A stretch of 45,011 nucleotides of DNA from a virus. Below, piece by piece: positions 14,017 to 23,284 of the stretch (positions are counted from its first letter, which is position 1; every line of letters begins with the position of its first letter). Under the pieces are notes generated by a model. It ran no database searches, was not told the DNA's origin, and saw only the letters and a program-made list of their open reading frames with translations. The position numbers and the translations under genes were made by a program. The DNA lies in the IMG/VR virus record IMGVR_UViG_3300023118_000013, positions 1 to 45,011 of that record; one strand, given 5' to 3'.

Positions 14017-14402
14017 TCCCGCCCCTCTTTCCCATCCTTTCCGGTAATGCAGCGGTTACCGCGCTGCTCGGCGCGGCGCCCAACACGCGCGTCTACCCGT
14101 TCGGAGAGGCGCCGGCCAAGCCGGTCTACCCCTACGTGACTTGGCAGATTATCTCCGGCACGCCCGAGGTGTATCTGGCGGACCGCCCGGACATCGACGA
14201 CGTGCGCGTGCAGATAGATTGCTGGGGTGACGGCGGCGCCGGTAAGAATGGCGCGGCCAGCGTGAACAGCGTGGCGGACGCGATCCGCAACGTGCTTGAG
14301 GGCCATGGGTACATGGTCGATTTTGGCAATACCGAACGCGACCCCGATACGGTAAGCTACCGCTACCGTATGGATTTTGAGTTTTGGACACACCGAGGAT
14401 AA
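14013..14402 (+). CDS. Tail terminator protein, DUF3168
   Basis: The 129-residue product has the DUF3168 pattern: N-terminal helix with ALLGAAPNTRVYPFGEAP, then YPYVTWQIISGTPE, then DDVRVQIDCWGDGG and a C-terminal YRYRMDFEFWTHRG strand. It caps the tail tube and contacts the head. ATGA overlap with the gp10-like gene, as usual. Confidence 0.88.
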   Translation: MIPPLFPILSGNAAVTALLGAAPNTRVYPFGEAPAKPVYPYVTWQIISGTPEVYLADRPDIDDVRVQIDCWGDGGAGKNGAASVNSVADAIRNVLEGHGYMVDFGNTERDPDTVSYRYRMDFEFWTHRG

Positions 14403-14406
14403 CCCC

Positions 14407-14937
14407 GTGGTAATGAAGACCCAAGGCAGCGACCTTTACGTGCTCGTCCCCGCCGAGGGTACGGGCGATCCCACCATTCTGCGCGTCAACTGCGTGACGG
14501 ACATCACCGGTGTCGGCGCCGGCACGGCCGACCAGGTTGAGACGACCTGCCTCTCCGAGCTGACCGATCGTACCTACGTGGGCGGCCTCTCCAGCCCCGG
14601 CCAGGTGACCTCCAGCACCAACTACGACGTGAACGACGCCTCGCTGGACGAGCTGCAGGCGTTGCGCGACAGCCGCGCCAATACCCAGTTCTACGTCGGC
14701 TTCTCGGACGGCTCGGTTGCCGGCACGGATCCGGACGCACGCCCTCGCCCGACCGTTGGCGGTGGCGGCACGGTCACCTTCCCGGCGACGCGCTCGTTCG
14801 TCGAGTTCACCGGCTACGTGGCCGAGTTTGGCATGGACTTCGCGGCCAATAACGTGGTCAAGTCGCCGATCACGATCCAGCGGTCGGGCTCCGTGGTCAT
14901 CCACAAGGCGACCACGCCGCTCAACCCGCAGTCGTAA
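14407..14937 (+). CDS. Major tail (tube) protein
   Basis: The product of about 176 residues has TQGSDLYVLVPAEG, ITGVGAGTADQVETTCLSEL and the C-terminal Ig-like strand ATRSFVEFTGYVAEFGMDFA, matching siphophage tube proteins. It polymerises into the tail tube. AGGA precedes GTG 14407 by eight bases, and an ATG two codons later is the alternative. The next 85 bp hold a very stable hairpin rather than a gene. Confidence 0.85.
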   Translation: MVMKTQGSDLYVLVPAEGTGDPTILRVNCVTDITGVGAGTADQVETTCLSELTDRTYVGGLSSPGQVTSSTNYDVNDASLDELQALRDSRANTQFYVGFSDGSVAGTDPDARPRPTVGGGGTVTFPATRSFVEFTGYVAEFGMDFAANNVVKSPITIQRSGSVVIHKATTPLNPQS

Positions 14938-14942
14938 CCCTT

Positions 14943-15000
14943 TCGCACCGACCGGGGAGCCACGGCGCTTCCTGCCTGGACGCCGCCCCGGTCGGTGCGA
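14943..15000 (+). terminator. 15-bp perfect hairpin between tail tube and tail chaperone genes
   Basis: TCGCACCGACCGGGG (14943-14957) pairs perfectly with 14986-15000. The 28-nt loop contains a second stem, CGGCG (14963-14967) with CGCCG (14981-14985). There is no T-run directly after it, so it is not a standard rho-independent terminator. It probably stabilises or attenuates the message for the highly expressed tube gene. Confidence 0.65.
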
Positions 15001-15023
15001 TCTTCACTGACAGGCAGAAACCC

Positions 15024-15356
15024 ATGAACCCGTTTGAAGAAATTGGCGCCTATGCGCCGGACGCTCCGGTCGCTCACGATGTCGAGTACAAGGGCAAGAC
15101 GGTGCGGATGTGGTTCGTCCAGCACAGCTACGCCCGCTTCCTCGACCAGGTGGTCAAGCCGGAAGTGAAGGAAGGCCAGCGCCAGGAACTGGTCGTGCTG
15201 GGCAATATCGTCCGCTTTGATGCCGAGGGTAAGGTCGCGCCGACTTACGCCCAGCTCGAGAAGATCGACCAAGGCTTCGTCAAGGTCCTGATCAAGATTG
15301 CCTACGGCGTGAACGGGATCGACGTGGACGCCCCGGCGGACGAGGTAAAAAACTAA
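15024..15356 (+). CDS. Tail assembly chaperone, G-like
   Basis: The 110-residue product begins MNPFEEIGAYAPDAPVAHDV and is a typical short chaperone made before the tape measure protein. Its last codons run over the slippery heptamer AAAAAAC and then reach TAA. With the downstream frame it forms the conserved G/GT pair that coats the tape measure protein during tail assembly. AGG precedes ATG 15024. Confidence 0.85.
   Translation: MNPFEEIGAYAPDAPVAHDVEYKGKTVRMWFVQHSYARFLDQVVKPEVKEGQRQELVVLGNIVRFDAEGKVAPTYAQLEKIDQGFVKVLIKIAYGVNGIDVDAPADEVKN
15347..15353 (+). promoter_or_regulatory. Programmed -1 frameshift site AAAAAAC
   Basis: The heptamer lies in the zero frame as A-AAA-AAC, directly before the TAA of the G-like gene. 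A slip of one base back continues in the frame of the T-like part. This is the classical slippery sequence, at the position expected in siphophage tail chaperone genes. Confidence 0.9.
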
Positions 15357-15649
15357 CGCCCCTCGAGGAGTTGTGGCACGAGCTGGCCACGATGCTCGGG
15401 GGAACCGTTGGGGAGTTGAAGGCGCGCATGAGCGCGGTGGAGTTCAACGGGTGGTTGGCGTACCGAGACAAGTGGGGCCCGATGGACCTCACGCGGCGAT
15501 ACGATCGACCCGCCGCGCTACAAGGGCACCTGACTCGCATCATGAATGGCGACAAGGGTAGTAAGATGCAGGACATGATGCCGTGGCCGATTTACCGGTC
15601 ACTGAGCGAGGCTGAACAGTTTGCACGGGAGTTGATGGGACATGGCTAG
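15353..15649 (+). CDS. T part of the tail assembly chaperone GT fusion (made by -1 frameshift)
   Basis: After slippage the frame reads KKLTPLEELWHELATMLGGT and runs to 15649. It contains MSAVEFNGWLAYRDKWGPMD, the common T-domain pattern (EF..W.AY...GP), and ends seven bases inside the tape measure gene. The full fusion covers 15024-15649, about 208 residues. No good ribosome site precedes the first ATG in this frame, which supports production only by frameshift. Confidence 0.85.
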   Translation, partial: LTPLEELWHELATMLGGTVGELKARMSAVEFNGWLAYRDKWGPMDLTRRYDRPAALQGHLTRIMNGDKGSKMQDMMPWPIYRSLSEAEQFARELMGHG

Positions 15650-17996
15650 CCAGTCGCTAGGTACGCTGACCATTGACCTCCAGGCCAAGACGGCCAACCT
15701 GCAGAACGACCTCGGAAAGGCGCAACGCCTAACCGAGCAGACGATGGACAAGATCAGCAAGGCGGCCACGGCGGCGGGTGCTGCCATTGGCGCGGGCATC
15801 GTGGCCGGGTTTGTTGCGGTCGAGGAAGCGGTCCGTCGCTCCATTGATACGATGGACGAGTTCAGCAAGTCCGCGCAGAAGGTAGGCATTTCCACGGAGG
15901 AGTTCAGCAAGCTGGCTTACGCGGCCAAGCTGTCCGACGTGTCCACGGAAGACCTCACGACTACGCTGGCCAAGCTCTCCAAGAACCAAGTAGAGGCAGC
16001 GAAGGGCACTGCCGCGCAGGCGCAGGCATTTTCCTCGCTGGGCATCGCGGTCAAGAATGCGGATGGTTCACTGCGTTCACCTACGGCGGTCCTAGGCGAC
16101 CTGGCCGACTTGTTTCAAGCGTTGCCGGATGGCGCCGGCAAGACCGCCATTGCGATCCAGTTGCTTGGCAAGTCCGGCGCCAACGCGATCCCGCTGCTGA
16201 ACGGTGGCGCGGCGTCCCTCAAGGAACTGGGCGACGAGGCCGAGCGGTTCGGCATCGTGATCGACACGCTGACCGGCAAGGCCGCTGAGGAGTTCAACGA
16301 CAACATCACGCGGCTGCAGGCACAGGTTGCGGGATTCGCCACGCAGTTGGCGGCCAATCTGCTGCCCGACCTGCTGGTGCTCGAGCAGCGCTTCCAGGAC
16401 GTGAGCAGCCAAGCCGACTCGGTCAAAACGGTTGGCGATGCCGTGCGCTACGTGTATGACACGGTGCAGCTGGCCGTCATCGGCGTGCAGGGTCTGGTCG
16501 CTCAGTTCAAGCAGCTGGCGGCCGCGGCCAAGCTGGCGGCCGATTCGACCGGCCCGCAGGCGCTCAAGAACCTGGCGACCGGGACGTTCAGTTCAACCAT
16601 CAAGCAGGATAAGGCTGACCTCGATGCCGCGACGGCCAGCGCCAAGGAATTGAAGGCCGCAGGTAAGGACGTGCTGTCCACCTTCGGCCAGGGCTCGGGA
16701 AAGAGCGCGGCGGGTATCGCCGCAGCTTTTGAGAACAGCGTACCCAAGGCCGCCACGCCCAGCCCGGTGTCGGACAGCGACGCGCTCAAGAAGCAGCAGG
16801 CGTTCCTCGACGCTCAGAAGAATGCCGCGGCGGCCAGCAAAGCCCAATCCGAAGCGGACCGCGCCGCACGTAAAGCCCAGGCCGAGGCGGAAGCCCAGGC
16901 CAAGCGCGTCGCGTCGGCCACGCTGGACATGCAGAAGGCGATCGACGACGCCAGCCAGTCGCTGAACAAGACGAACATCCCAGCCGTCGACGCCTACAAC
17001 GAAGCACTCGTGAAGATCACGGAGCAGGCAGCCAAGTACACGAAGGACGGCATCCCAAGCGCGCAGGTCGACGCGTTCACGGACAAGATGAAAGCGCTGG
17101 CCAAGGCGACTGAGGACGCCACGTTTGCTCAAGAGCAACTCGCCACGCACGGTCAGACGTTGGACCTTGCTGCGCAGGCCAAAGACGCCCAGAGCGCCGC
17201 GGCAGGCGTGGTCGGGCTGGCATCGGCCAACCGTGATTACGAGAAGAGACTGGAGGCGCTGGACAAGCAGTTCGAGTCGCTTCAGATCACCCCGGAAGAT
17301 TACCAGTCCCAGCTGCAGTCCCTCGACACGATCCACCAGAAAACCATCTCGGACCTACAGAAGCAGGCCGATACCGCCGGCGAGTTCGCGAAAACGGCGG
17401 CCAAGGGGATCCAGGACGCCATTGCCGACGCGCTTACGGGCGAGGGTTTCAAGGGAGGCATTAAAGGCTTCCTGGGGGGCATTGCCGACATGCTCCGCAA
17501 GGCCGCGGCTCAGATCGTCGCGGCGGATCTTGCCAAGTACCTGTTCGGCAATTATGACAAGACTGGCCAGGTGGGCGGACTGTTCGGCGGGTCGGGTGGC
17601 GCAGGCGGTCTACTCAGCGGCCTGTTGAGCGCCAATGGCGGCACGGCGTCCCGCTACGAGGCAGCCAGTATCGCCAACTCCGAAGCCGCCGTGACCGGCG
17701 CGTCGGATAGTGGCGGCGGTTGGTTGAGTAGCCTGCTGGGTCTGTTCGGCGGTGCGCGCGCCAATGGCGGCCCTGTGATGGCGGGCATGGGCTACCTTGT
17801 GGGGGAGCACGGTCCCGAGTTCTTTCGGCCGTCTAGCGCGGGAAGCATCTCGACCAATGCCGCAACGCGCGGCATGAGCGGAGGCGGCCGCGCCATCAAT
17901 GTGTATGTGCAGCCCACCACGAGCCGCCGGACCGCCGATCAGGTAGCATCCGCCACAGAGCGTAAGTTGCGTGTTGCCTCCGGACGGAACGGATAA
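15642..17996 (+). CDS. Tape measure protein
   Basis: The 784-residue product sets tail length. It begins MASQSLGTLTIDLQAKTANL, has long Ala/Lys/Gln coiled-coil stretches (notably residues 380-440), two hydrophobic segments including GAAIGAGIVAGFVAVEEAV near 47-65, and a Gly-rich C-terminus with GGPVMAGMGYLVGEHGPEFF, a common tape-measure ending. From its length a tail of the order of 100 nm would follow by the usual scaling. It overlaps the chaperone frame. Confidence 0.92.
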   Translation: MASQSLGTLTIDLQAKTANLQNDLGKAQRLTEQTMDKISKAATAAGAAIGAGIVAGFVAVEEAVRRSIDTMDEFSKSAQKVGISTEEFSKLAYAAKLSDVSTEDLTTTLAKLSKNQVEAAKGTAAQAQAFSSLGIAVKNADGSLRSPTAVLGDLADLFQALPDGAGKTAIAIQLLGKSGANAIPLLNGGAASLKELGDEAERFGIVIDTLTGKAAEEFNDNITRLQAQVAGFATQLAANLLPDLLVLEQRFQDVSSQADSVKTVGDAVRYVYDTVQLAVIGVQGLVAQFKQLAAAAKLAADSTGPQALKNLATGTFSSTIKQDKADLDAATASAKELKAAGKDVLSTFGQGSGKSAAGIAAAFENSVPKAATPSPVSDSDALKKQQAFLDAQKNAAAASKAQSEADRAARKAQAEAEAQAKRVASATLDMQKAIDDASQSLNKTNIPAVDAYNEALVKITEQAAKYTKDGIPSAQVDAFTDKMKALAKATEDATFAQEQLATHGQTLDLAAQAKDAQSAAAGVVGLASANRDYEKRLEALDKQFESLQITPEDYQSQLQSLDTIHQKTISDLQKQADTAGEFAKTAAKGIQDAIADALTGEGFKGGIKGFLGGIADMLRKAAAQIVAADLAKYLFGNYDKTGQVGGLFGGSGGAGGLLSGLLSANGGTASRYEAASIANSEAAVTGASDSGGGWLSSLLGLFGGARANGGPVMAGMGYLVGEHGPEFFRPSSAGSISTNAATRGMSGGGRAINVYVQPTTSRRTADQVASATERKLRVASGRNG

Positions 17997-18610
17997 TGGC
18001 TTTCTACCCTATCAGTATCGCGCAGTGCCCGGGCTTTGGCTTCACGGGCGGCCCTGAGTTCCAGACCGACATCAAGAACGCCCAGAATGGTCGAGAATAT
18101 CGTAACGGTGACTGGGCTATTTGCCGCCACAAGTACACGGTGCCTTTCATAGCCGTGCCAGACGAGGCATACCTGTCGATAAAGGAAGTCTTTCTCATTG
18201 TGCGGGGCAGGTTGCACACCTTCCTTCACAAGGACTGGGCTGACTATCAAGCAGAGAACTCAGAGTTTGCAGTGGCTGACGGAATTAGCGTCGCATACCG
18301 GCTGAAGAAAACGAGTCAGGTGGGCGCGGCGAGCTACGAGCGCATCATCACAAAACCACAGTTGGATGGCCTATCAGTGACCATCAATGGTGTTGTACAG
18401 GCCACGAATACCTACTCGGTGGATTCGCTAACCGGACTTATCACCTTCGACAACGCGCCCCCGCTCAACACTGTGTTGCGTTGGAGCGGAACGTTCGACG
18501 TACAAGTGCGTTTTGACATTGACTACCTTCCTTTCAGCTTGGACAACGCCAACGCAGGAGGATACTTGCAGAACGGAAGTGTTGACCTTATCGAGGTCTT
18601 GGACGAATGA
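17996..18610 (+). CDS. Distal tail protein, DUF2460 family
   Basis: The 204-residue product begins MAFYPISIAQCPGFGFTGGP and has FQTDIKNAQNGREYRNGDWA and the C-terminal FDVQVRFDIDYLPFSLDN, the marks of DUF2460 (TIGR02217) tail-tip proteins found just after the tape measure gene in gene-transfer-agent-like and lambda-like tails. It forms the base to which tip proteins attach. ATGG overlap with the tape measure stop. Confidence 0.85.
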   Translation: MAFYPISIAQCPGFGFTGGPEFQTDIKNAQNGREYRNGDWAICRHKYTVPFIAVPDEAYLSIKEVFLIVRGRLHTFLHKDWADYQAENSEFAVADGISVAYRLKKTSQVGAASYERIITKPQLDGLSVTINGVVQATNTYSVDSLTGLITFDNAPPLNTVLRWSGTFDVQVRFDIDYLPFSLDNANAGGYLQNGSVDLIEVLDE

Positions 18611-19488
18611 GTCGCACCGTACCCACGCCGCTCATCTACCGCTTCACGCCCGGGGGAACCACGCAGTGCGCGCTGCTGCAGATCCGACCCTCGCGTATGC
18701 CTGCGTTCGGCATCACGTCTCTGGATACCGATGTTACGTACGATGCAGGCGATAGCCTCGGGCCGATCACCTATCGCGCGAAGAACGGTTTCACCCCTTC
18801 CGATCAGGTCTCGGCCATGGACCTGAGCGTGGACAATGCCGAGGCATCGTCACTCCTCTCGCAGTTCACCTTTGACGGCATGACACCCGAAGCGATTGAC
18901 CAGGGCGAGTACGACGGCGCGCCATTCAAACTCATGCTGGTGGACTACGAAGCTCTCACGGCGGGGCACGTCATCATTAGCGGCGGCACGGTGGGTCAGG
19001 TACGGCGCTCTGACACGGGGGCGGCCACGATTGAGCTCCGCTCCTTGCTTCAGCAGCTCAAGCAGCGCGCCATCATTGAGCTGACCTCGATCAGTTGTCG
19101 CGCGTCCTTCGGCGACGAGCGCTGCAAAATGCCGCTGGTCTGGGTCGATGCGACCGTCACCGAGGTGGGGCCCGAAGACGACCGCACGTTCAAAGTATCC
19201 GCCCTTCCCGATGGGTTCGTCGTGCCGGGAATGGTGTGGTGGCAGAGTGGTACCGCCGAAGGCCGTGAGTACGAGATCGAGGACTACGATCCTGTGACCG
19301 AATTGCTCACCCTGGTGTTCCCCACCTATTTACCGGTGCAGGTAGGCGACACCATGAAAATCCGCCGCGATTGCGACAAGTCGAAGGATATGTGCAAGAG
19401 CTATCTCAATTTGCTCAACATGCGCTCCGAGGCCGATATGCCGCGAGCCAATGCGACGGACCTGCAAGCCCCCGGCGGGGCGGCTTGA
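18607..19488 (+). CDS. Tail tip protein, DUF2163/BR0599-like
   Basis: The 293-residue product has the family pattern: VSAMDLSVDNAEASSLLSQF, GEYDGAPFKLMLVDYEAL, GTVGQVRRSDTGAATIELRS, then four Cys (ISCRASFGDERCKM, CDKSKDMCKSYLN) like the DUF2163 C-terminal metal-binding region. It always precedes an NlpC/P60 peptidase in such clusters, as here. It is part of the tail hub. Confidence 0.85.
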   Translation: MSRTVPTPLIYRFTPGGTTQCALLQIRPSRMPAFGITSLDTDVTYDAGDSLGPITYRAKNGFTPSDQVSAMDLSVDNAEASSLLSQFTFDGMTPEAIDQGEYDGAPFKLMLVDYEALTAGHVIISGGTVGQVRRSDTGAATIELRSLLQQLKQRAIIELTSISCRASFGDERCKMPLVWVDATVTEVGPEDDRTFKVSALPDGFVVPGMVWWQSGTAEGREYEIEDYDPVTELLTLVFPTYLPVQVGDTMKIRRDCDKSKDMCKSYLNLLNMRSEADMPRANATDLQAPGGAA

Positions 19489-19489
19489 T

Positions 19490-19939
19490 ATGCGTGTTCT
19501 GGGTCCCGCGCTGACTGATGAGGAGCGCACACGCTTCCTTGCCGCAGCGCGTTCCCTGCGGGACGCCCGGACGCGATTCAAGCATCAGGGCAGGAGCAGC
19601 CGTGGCGTCGACTGCGCGGGGTTGCTGGTGTACGGGATGGCCGCCGCAGGACGCACCTTGAAGGATGCCGACGGCTATGGGCGTACGCCGTACAAGGCTC
19701 GCCTCGAGGGTTTACTCGAGGAGAATTTCGGCGCCCCGCTGGACGCCGCCGAGCCGATGGCCGAAGGGGATATCGTCCTGCTCAAGATGGTCGGTGACCC
19801 GTCGCACGTTGGCATAGTTACCGACCACCCCAGCGGCGGTTACGCTATCCTCCATTCCTACGCGCAACAGCGAATGGTCGTCGAGCATCGCATGGACGAC
19901 GAGTGGATCGGATACATCTACATGAGGTTTAGACCCTAA
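19490..19939 (+). CDS. NlpC/P60 tail peptidase
   Basis: The 149-residue product has the papain-like triad: Cys42 in SRGVDCAGLLVYG, His105 in GDPSHVGIV and His121 in ILHSYAQQ. Such tail-tip peptidases cut peptidoglycan peptides during DNA entry (lambda K-like). ATG 19490 follows the previous stop by one base, and its TAA overlaps the next ATG. Confidence 0.9.
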   Translation: MRVLGPALTDEERTRFLAAARSLRDARTRFKHQGRSSRGVDCAGLLVYGMAAAGRTLKDADGYGRTPYKARLEGLLEENFGAPLDAAEPMAEGDIVLLKMVGDPSHVGIVTDHPSGGYAILHSYAQQRMVVEHRMDDEWIGYIYMRFRP

Positions 19940-22401
19940 TGTCTGGCGGCCAAATCGGTACAGTAGTCGGCGGGGCCATCGGCGCCTATTTTGGCGGCAC
20001 GGTCGGCATGCAGATCGGCATGGCCGTGGGCGGTTACATTGGGGGCGCCATCGACCCCACGAAAATTTACGGCCCCAAGATCGGCGATGGTCAATCGCAG
20101 TCAGGTACAGACGGCACGCCGATCGCGTGGATCCAAGGCACGGCGCGCATCGCAGGCACCCTTGTGGCTGTCACTGACCGCCGGCAGGTCAAAAAGAAGG
20201 ACAGCGGCAAGGGGAGCGGCACGGAGAACGTAACCTACGAAGCGCACCAAGACTTTGCCATTCAGATCTGCGAGTCGAGTGAGCTACGTGGGACGACTAT
20301 CGTCGGCGTCCTGCGCATCGAGATGGACGGCAAACTCGTGTACGATGCCACGCCGGGGAGCCCCATCCGAAAGGATAGCCTGCAGTTCATCCAGGGCGTC
20401 GACTTTATGTACGGCGCCGAGGACCAGGAACCCCACCCGACACTCGAAGCGTTCTTCGGCGTGGGTAACACGCTTGCGTATCGGGGCTACCTCACGGCGG
20501 TGTTCAAGGACTTTAACCTGACGCCGCAAGGAGACCGCATTCCGAGCTTCGTGTTCACGCTGCAGGCTGCGAACCTGGACGGTGCGACGTTTATCCGACT
20601 CACCGACGGGTTCAAGTATCTCGAAGCGGAAAATCCGGATCCTGGCATCATCCCGCCCTACGACCCGGGCTTCGACGACTCACTGTGGTTCTACGGTCGA
20701 GGCGGCTTTGGCTCCAATTTGAACAACGAGTACTTCGCCAACACCCGCAACACGCTGATCATCTCCCCCGGGTCGACGTACTGGCTACGTAAGCCTTACC
20801 TTTCGGTGGGCAAAGCGGTTGCCGCGAACGTTCGGGTATATGTCGACGATCACTGCACACTGTGGTGGAACGGTGAGAACCAGGGCAACCGTGGCCAGAC
20901 CAACGTCTTCGGCTACACGATCCCCGCGGAGAAAGTTCTCGAAAAGAACATGTGCGTCCTGTGCGTGGTCAATGAAAACGGCGGCGAGGGGGCGAACATC
21001 TTCGCCGGCATGGATATCTGGCCCGTCGGTGCACCCGCGCCCGACTACCCGCAGACGTTGACGCTCGCCGAGGTAGTGACAGCCATTTGCGTGCGTGGCG
21101 GTCTCGATCCGTCGTTCATCGACGTGTCGGAGCTCTACGGTTACATCGTCAAGGGCTATCCGATCGCCACGCAGGCATCCGCCACGGATTGCTTGTCGCC
21201 GCTGTTGTCCGCCTATTTTTGCTACGCGAGCGAGTACGACGGCTTGCTTCACTTCCGAGTGCTTGGCCAGGATGCTGACATCACCATCAATCCGCTCGAC
21301 CTCATTGAGAGCGACACGGGTACTGACGGTGCGAGCGTGATTTCCAACACCCGTAACCAGGAGACTGAGTACCCGCGAAAGCTGACGACGACGTACTACG
21401 ATCCCGATCAGAATTATGCAGCGGTCACGGTGACCTACGAGCGCAACAGCAAGGACGTCAACGCCATTGGAGAGCAGGCGTTCCAGATCCCCGTCGTCTT
21501 CTCGGCCGACGATGCGATGGCCGCCACGGTCAAGGCGCTCAAAGCAACGTGGGCCGCGCTCGAAGGCGTGGCGGAATATTCCTTGCCGCTGATCGGTCGT
21601 GGTGGGGAAAACTACCTCGGCATCGCCGCGGGCGATCCTCTATTCTTCAACGGGAAGCGTTGGGTCGCTGAGGAGGTCACGATCAGCCACAACATGCTGC
21701 ATCTGAAAACCACCTACAACCGGCAGAGCGCGTACAAGACCACCATTCAGGCGATCCCGGCCAACCCGCCGATCCCCCCGGTGAGCCAGGTGGGCGGCCC
21801 GACGACGCTGTACGCCATGAACCTGCCGTCGCTGCGTACGAAAGACCAGTACGGCGTCTACCTAGCCGTGGGTGGCGAGACGACGGCGTGGGCCGGCGCT
21901 ACGGTGCAGATTTCCTACGACGCGGGCGAAACGTGGGCTGACGCGCTGACGGCCACGGATGAATCGGTCATGGGCTTGCTGACCACGGATCTGAGCACCG
22001 ATCCGGCAGCGACGGTCGGCGTCTCCGTGAATGGTGAGCTTTCTACGGTCACCTCCGGGCAATTGGCCGCGCAGGGCAATCCGATGGCCATTCTTTCGTC
22101 CACCGACATTGCCGAGGTGGGGCAGTTCCGTGTCGCCACGGAGACCGGCGATGGGCTCTACACGCTGTCGGAGCTGGTGCGCGGCCAGAAGGGCACGGCG
22201 ATCGCCGCACACGTCACGGGTGACCGTTTCACGATGCTCGACTCGGTGTACTTTTTCCCGGTCGACCTATCGTATGGTGAGACGGAGCTTCAATTCCGCG
22301 CCATCACGCTGGGTGGCACGATAGACGAAGCCACGGTGGTCACGCTGGTGTATCGTCCGGACGACGAGGTCATCCTCGACGGCGGTGGAGACCCCCTGTA
22401 A
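19939..22401 (+). CDS. Tail tip/central fibre protein (J-like hub)
   Basis: The 820-residue product begins with a Gly-rich membrane-like stretch (GTVVGGAIGAYFGGTVGMQI) common to phage tip proteins with TIGR-type baseplate hubs. It continues with GTPIAWIQGTARIAGTLVAV and SAYFCYASEYDGLLHFRVLG (phage-tail_3-like hub), then Ig-like C-terminal domains. It completes the tail tip and probably contacts the host receptor. Overlaps its neighbours by one base each. Confidence 0.85.
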   Translation: MSGGQIGTVVGGAIGAYFGGTVGMQIGMAVGGYIGGAIDPTKIYGPKIGDGQSQSGTDGTPIAWIQGTARIAGTLVAVTDRRQVKKKDSGKGSGTENVTYEAHQDFAIQICESSELRGTTIVGVLRIEMDGKLVYDATPGSPIRKDSLQFIQGVDFMYGAEDQEPHPTLEAFFGVGNTLAYRGYLTAVFKDFNLTPQGDRIPSFVFTLQAANLDGATFIRLTDGFKYLEAENPDPGIIPPYDPGFDDSLWFYGRGGFGSNLNNEYFANTRNTLIISPGSTYWLRKPYLSVGKAVAANVRVYVDDHCTLWWNGENQGNRGQTNVFGYTIPAEKVLEKNMCVLCVVNENGGEGANIFAGMDIWPVGAPAPDYPQTLTLAEVVTAICVRGGLDPSFIDVSELYGYIVKGYPIATQASATDCLSPLLSAYFCYASEYDGLLHFRVLGQDADITINPLDLIESDTGTDGASVISNTRNQETEYPRKLTTTYYDPDQNYAAVTVTYERNSKDVNAIGEQAFQIPVVFSADDAMAATVKALKATWAALEGVAEYSLPLIGRGGENYLGIAAGDPLFFNGKRWVAEEVTISHNMLHLKTTYNRQSAYKTTIQAIPANPPIPPVSQVGGPTTLYAMNLPSLRTKDQYGVYLAVGGETTAWAGATVQISYDAGETWADALTATDESVMGLLTTDLSTDPAATVGVSVNGELSTVTSGQLAAQGNPMAILSSTDIAEVGQFRVATETGDGLYTLSELVRGQKGTAIAAHVTGDRFTMLDSVYFFPVDLSYGETELQFRAITLGGTIDEATVVTLVYRPDDEVILDGGGDPL

Positions 22402-22832
22402 TGGCTGTCACGCTTAAATACCGCTTCGCCATGCGGCGGCGCACCGCTGCCGACTGGGTATCTCTGAACGAGGTGCTCATCCAGTCGGAGTGGGGCCACG
22501 AGAGCGACACCAACCGGCTGAAGATCGGAGACGGCGTCACACCGTGGAATGGCCTGCCGTACTCCGGAGCAAGCCCCTCCGGGGTGGCGGCCGGCGACTA
22601 TGGAATGGACCCCACCACGCAAGCCCTTGTGGGCTTTACGGTCGACGAGAATGGCGTCATTACGGCGGCGCGCGCTGTGCCGCTCATCGCGGGTAATGGG
22701 CTTAGCTTCGACATCGACCCGACCACGGGGGCGGTTACGCTCTCCGTGAATAGCTTCGTGGCAAATAATCGCGTCACTCGGGATGGCAACACGCGTGTCA
22801 CCCGTAACGGCGACATCCGCGTGATTCGATAG
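22401..22832 (+). CDS. Tail fibre protein with Mtd-like N-terminal domain
   Basis: The 143-residue product has RRRTAADWVSLNEVLIQSEW and ESDTNRLKIGDGVTPWNGLP, the signature of the tropism-determinant N-terminal domain that anchors many fibres. The end carries short repeats of the form RVTRDGN/RVTRNGD. No reverse transcriptase or template repeat was found, so it is not part of a diversity-generating retroelement. Confidence 0.75.
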   Translation: MAVTLKYRFAMRRRTAADWVSLNEVLIQSEWGHESDTNRLKIGDGVTPWNGLPYSGASPSGVAAGDYGMDPTTQALVGFTVDENGVITAARAVPLIAGNGLSFDIDPTTGAVTLSVNSFVANNRVTRDGNTRVTRNGDIRVIR

Positions 22833-22840
22833 GAACCGTC

Positions 22841-23284
22841 ATGGCAAATGTAACCATCAATGATCTACCGGCTAAAACCGGAACACTCGCAGGCACCGAG
22901 AAGTTCGAGGTCGACGACGGCGCCAGCAAAAGCGTGACTTCCGCGCAGCTGGCCATCCTGGCGCAGCTCATCACTGTGCGGGCCATGACGAGCACGTCAG
23001 ACACGCTGGTGCTCGCCGACGCGGGTAACGCCGTTCATGCGGCAAACGCCGCGGCCATCACGGAGACGATCCCGACCAATTCGGCTGTCCCCTACCCTAT
23101 CGGCACGTCGATCCTCGTGCGCCAGACAGGTGCCGGCGTGGTCACGGTGACGCCCGACACGGGAGTGACGCTACGCAATGGGTTGGCCACGTCTAAGACG
23201 GCCGGACAGTACCAGGGTTCCATCTCGCTGCACAAGATAGGCACCGACGAGTGGTATCTCGACGGCACCGTGGCGGCTTCCTGA
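22841..23284 (+). CDS. Tail fibre-associated protein
   Basis: The 147-residue product begins MANVTINDLPAKTGTLAGTE and FEVDDGASKSVTSAQLAILA, a module often found in phage fibre and appendage proteins. It then has a beta-rich domain (GTSILVRQTGAGVVTVTPDT) ending in EWYLDGTVAAS, the pattern of small fibre tips. A good AGGAA site precedes ATG 22841. Its stop overlaps the next ATG (TGATG). Confidence 0.7.
   Translation: MANVTINDLPAKTGTLAGTEKFEVDDGASKSVTSAQLAILAQLITVRAMTSTSDTLVLADAGNAVHAANAAAITETIPTNSAVPYPIGTSILVRQTGAGVVTVTPDTGVTLRNGLATSKTAGQYQGSISLHKIGTDEWYLDGTVAAS

Noticed and set aside
15371-15649. Separate gene starting at 15371 or at an internal ATG for the T-like chaperone
   Set aside because: There is no good ribosome site, and the AAAAAAC slippery site in the correct phase just upstream explains its expression as a frameshift fusion.
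22401-22832. Diversity-generating retroelement, because of the Mtd-like fibre domain
   Set aside because: No reverse transcriptase, template repeat or C-type lectin variable region was found. The Mtd-like N-terminal domain is common in ordinary fibres.
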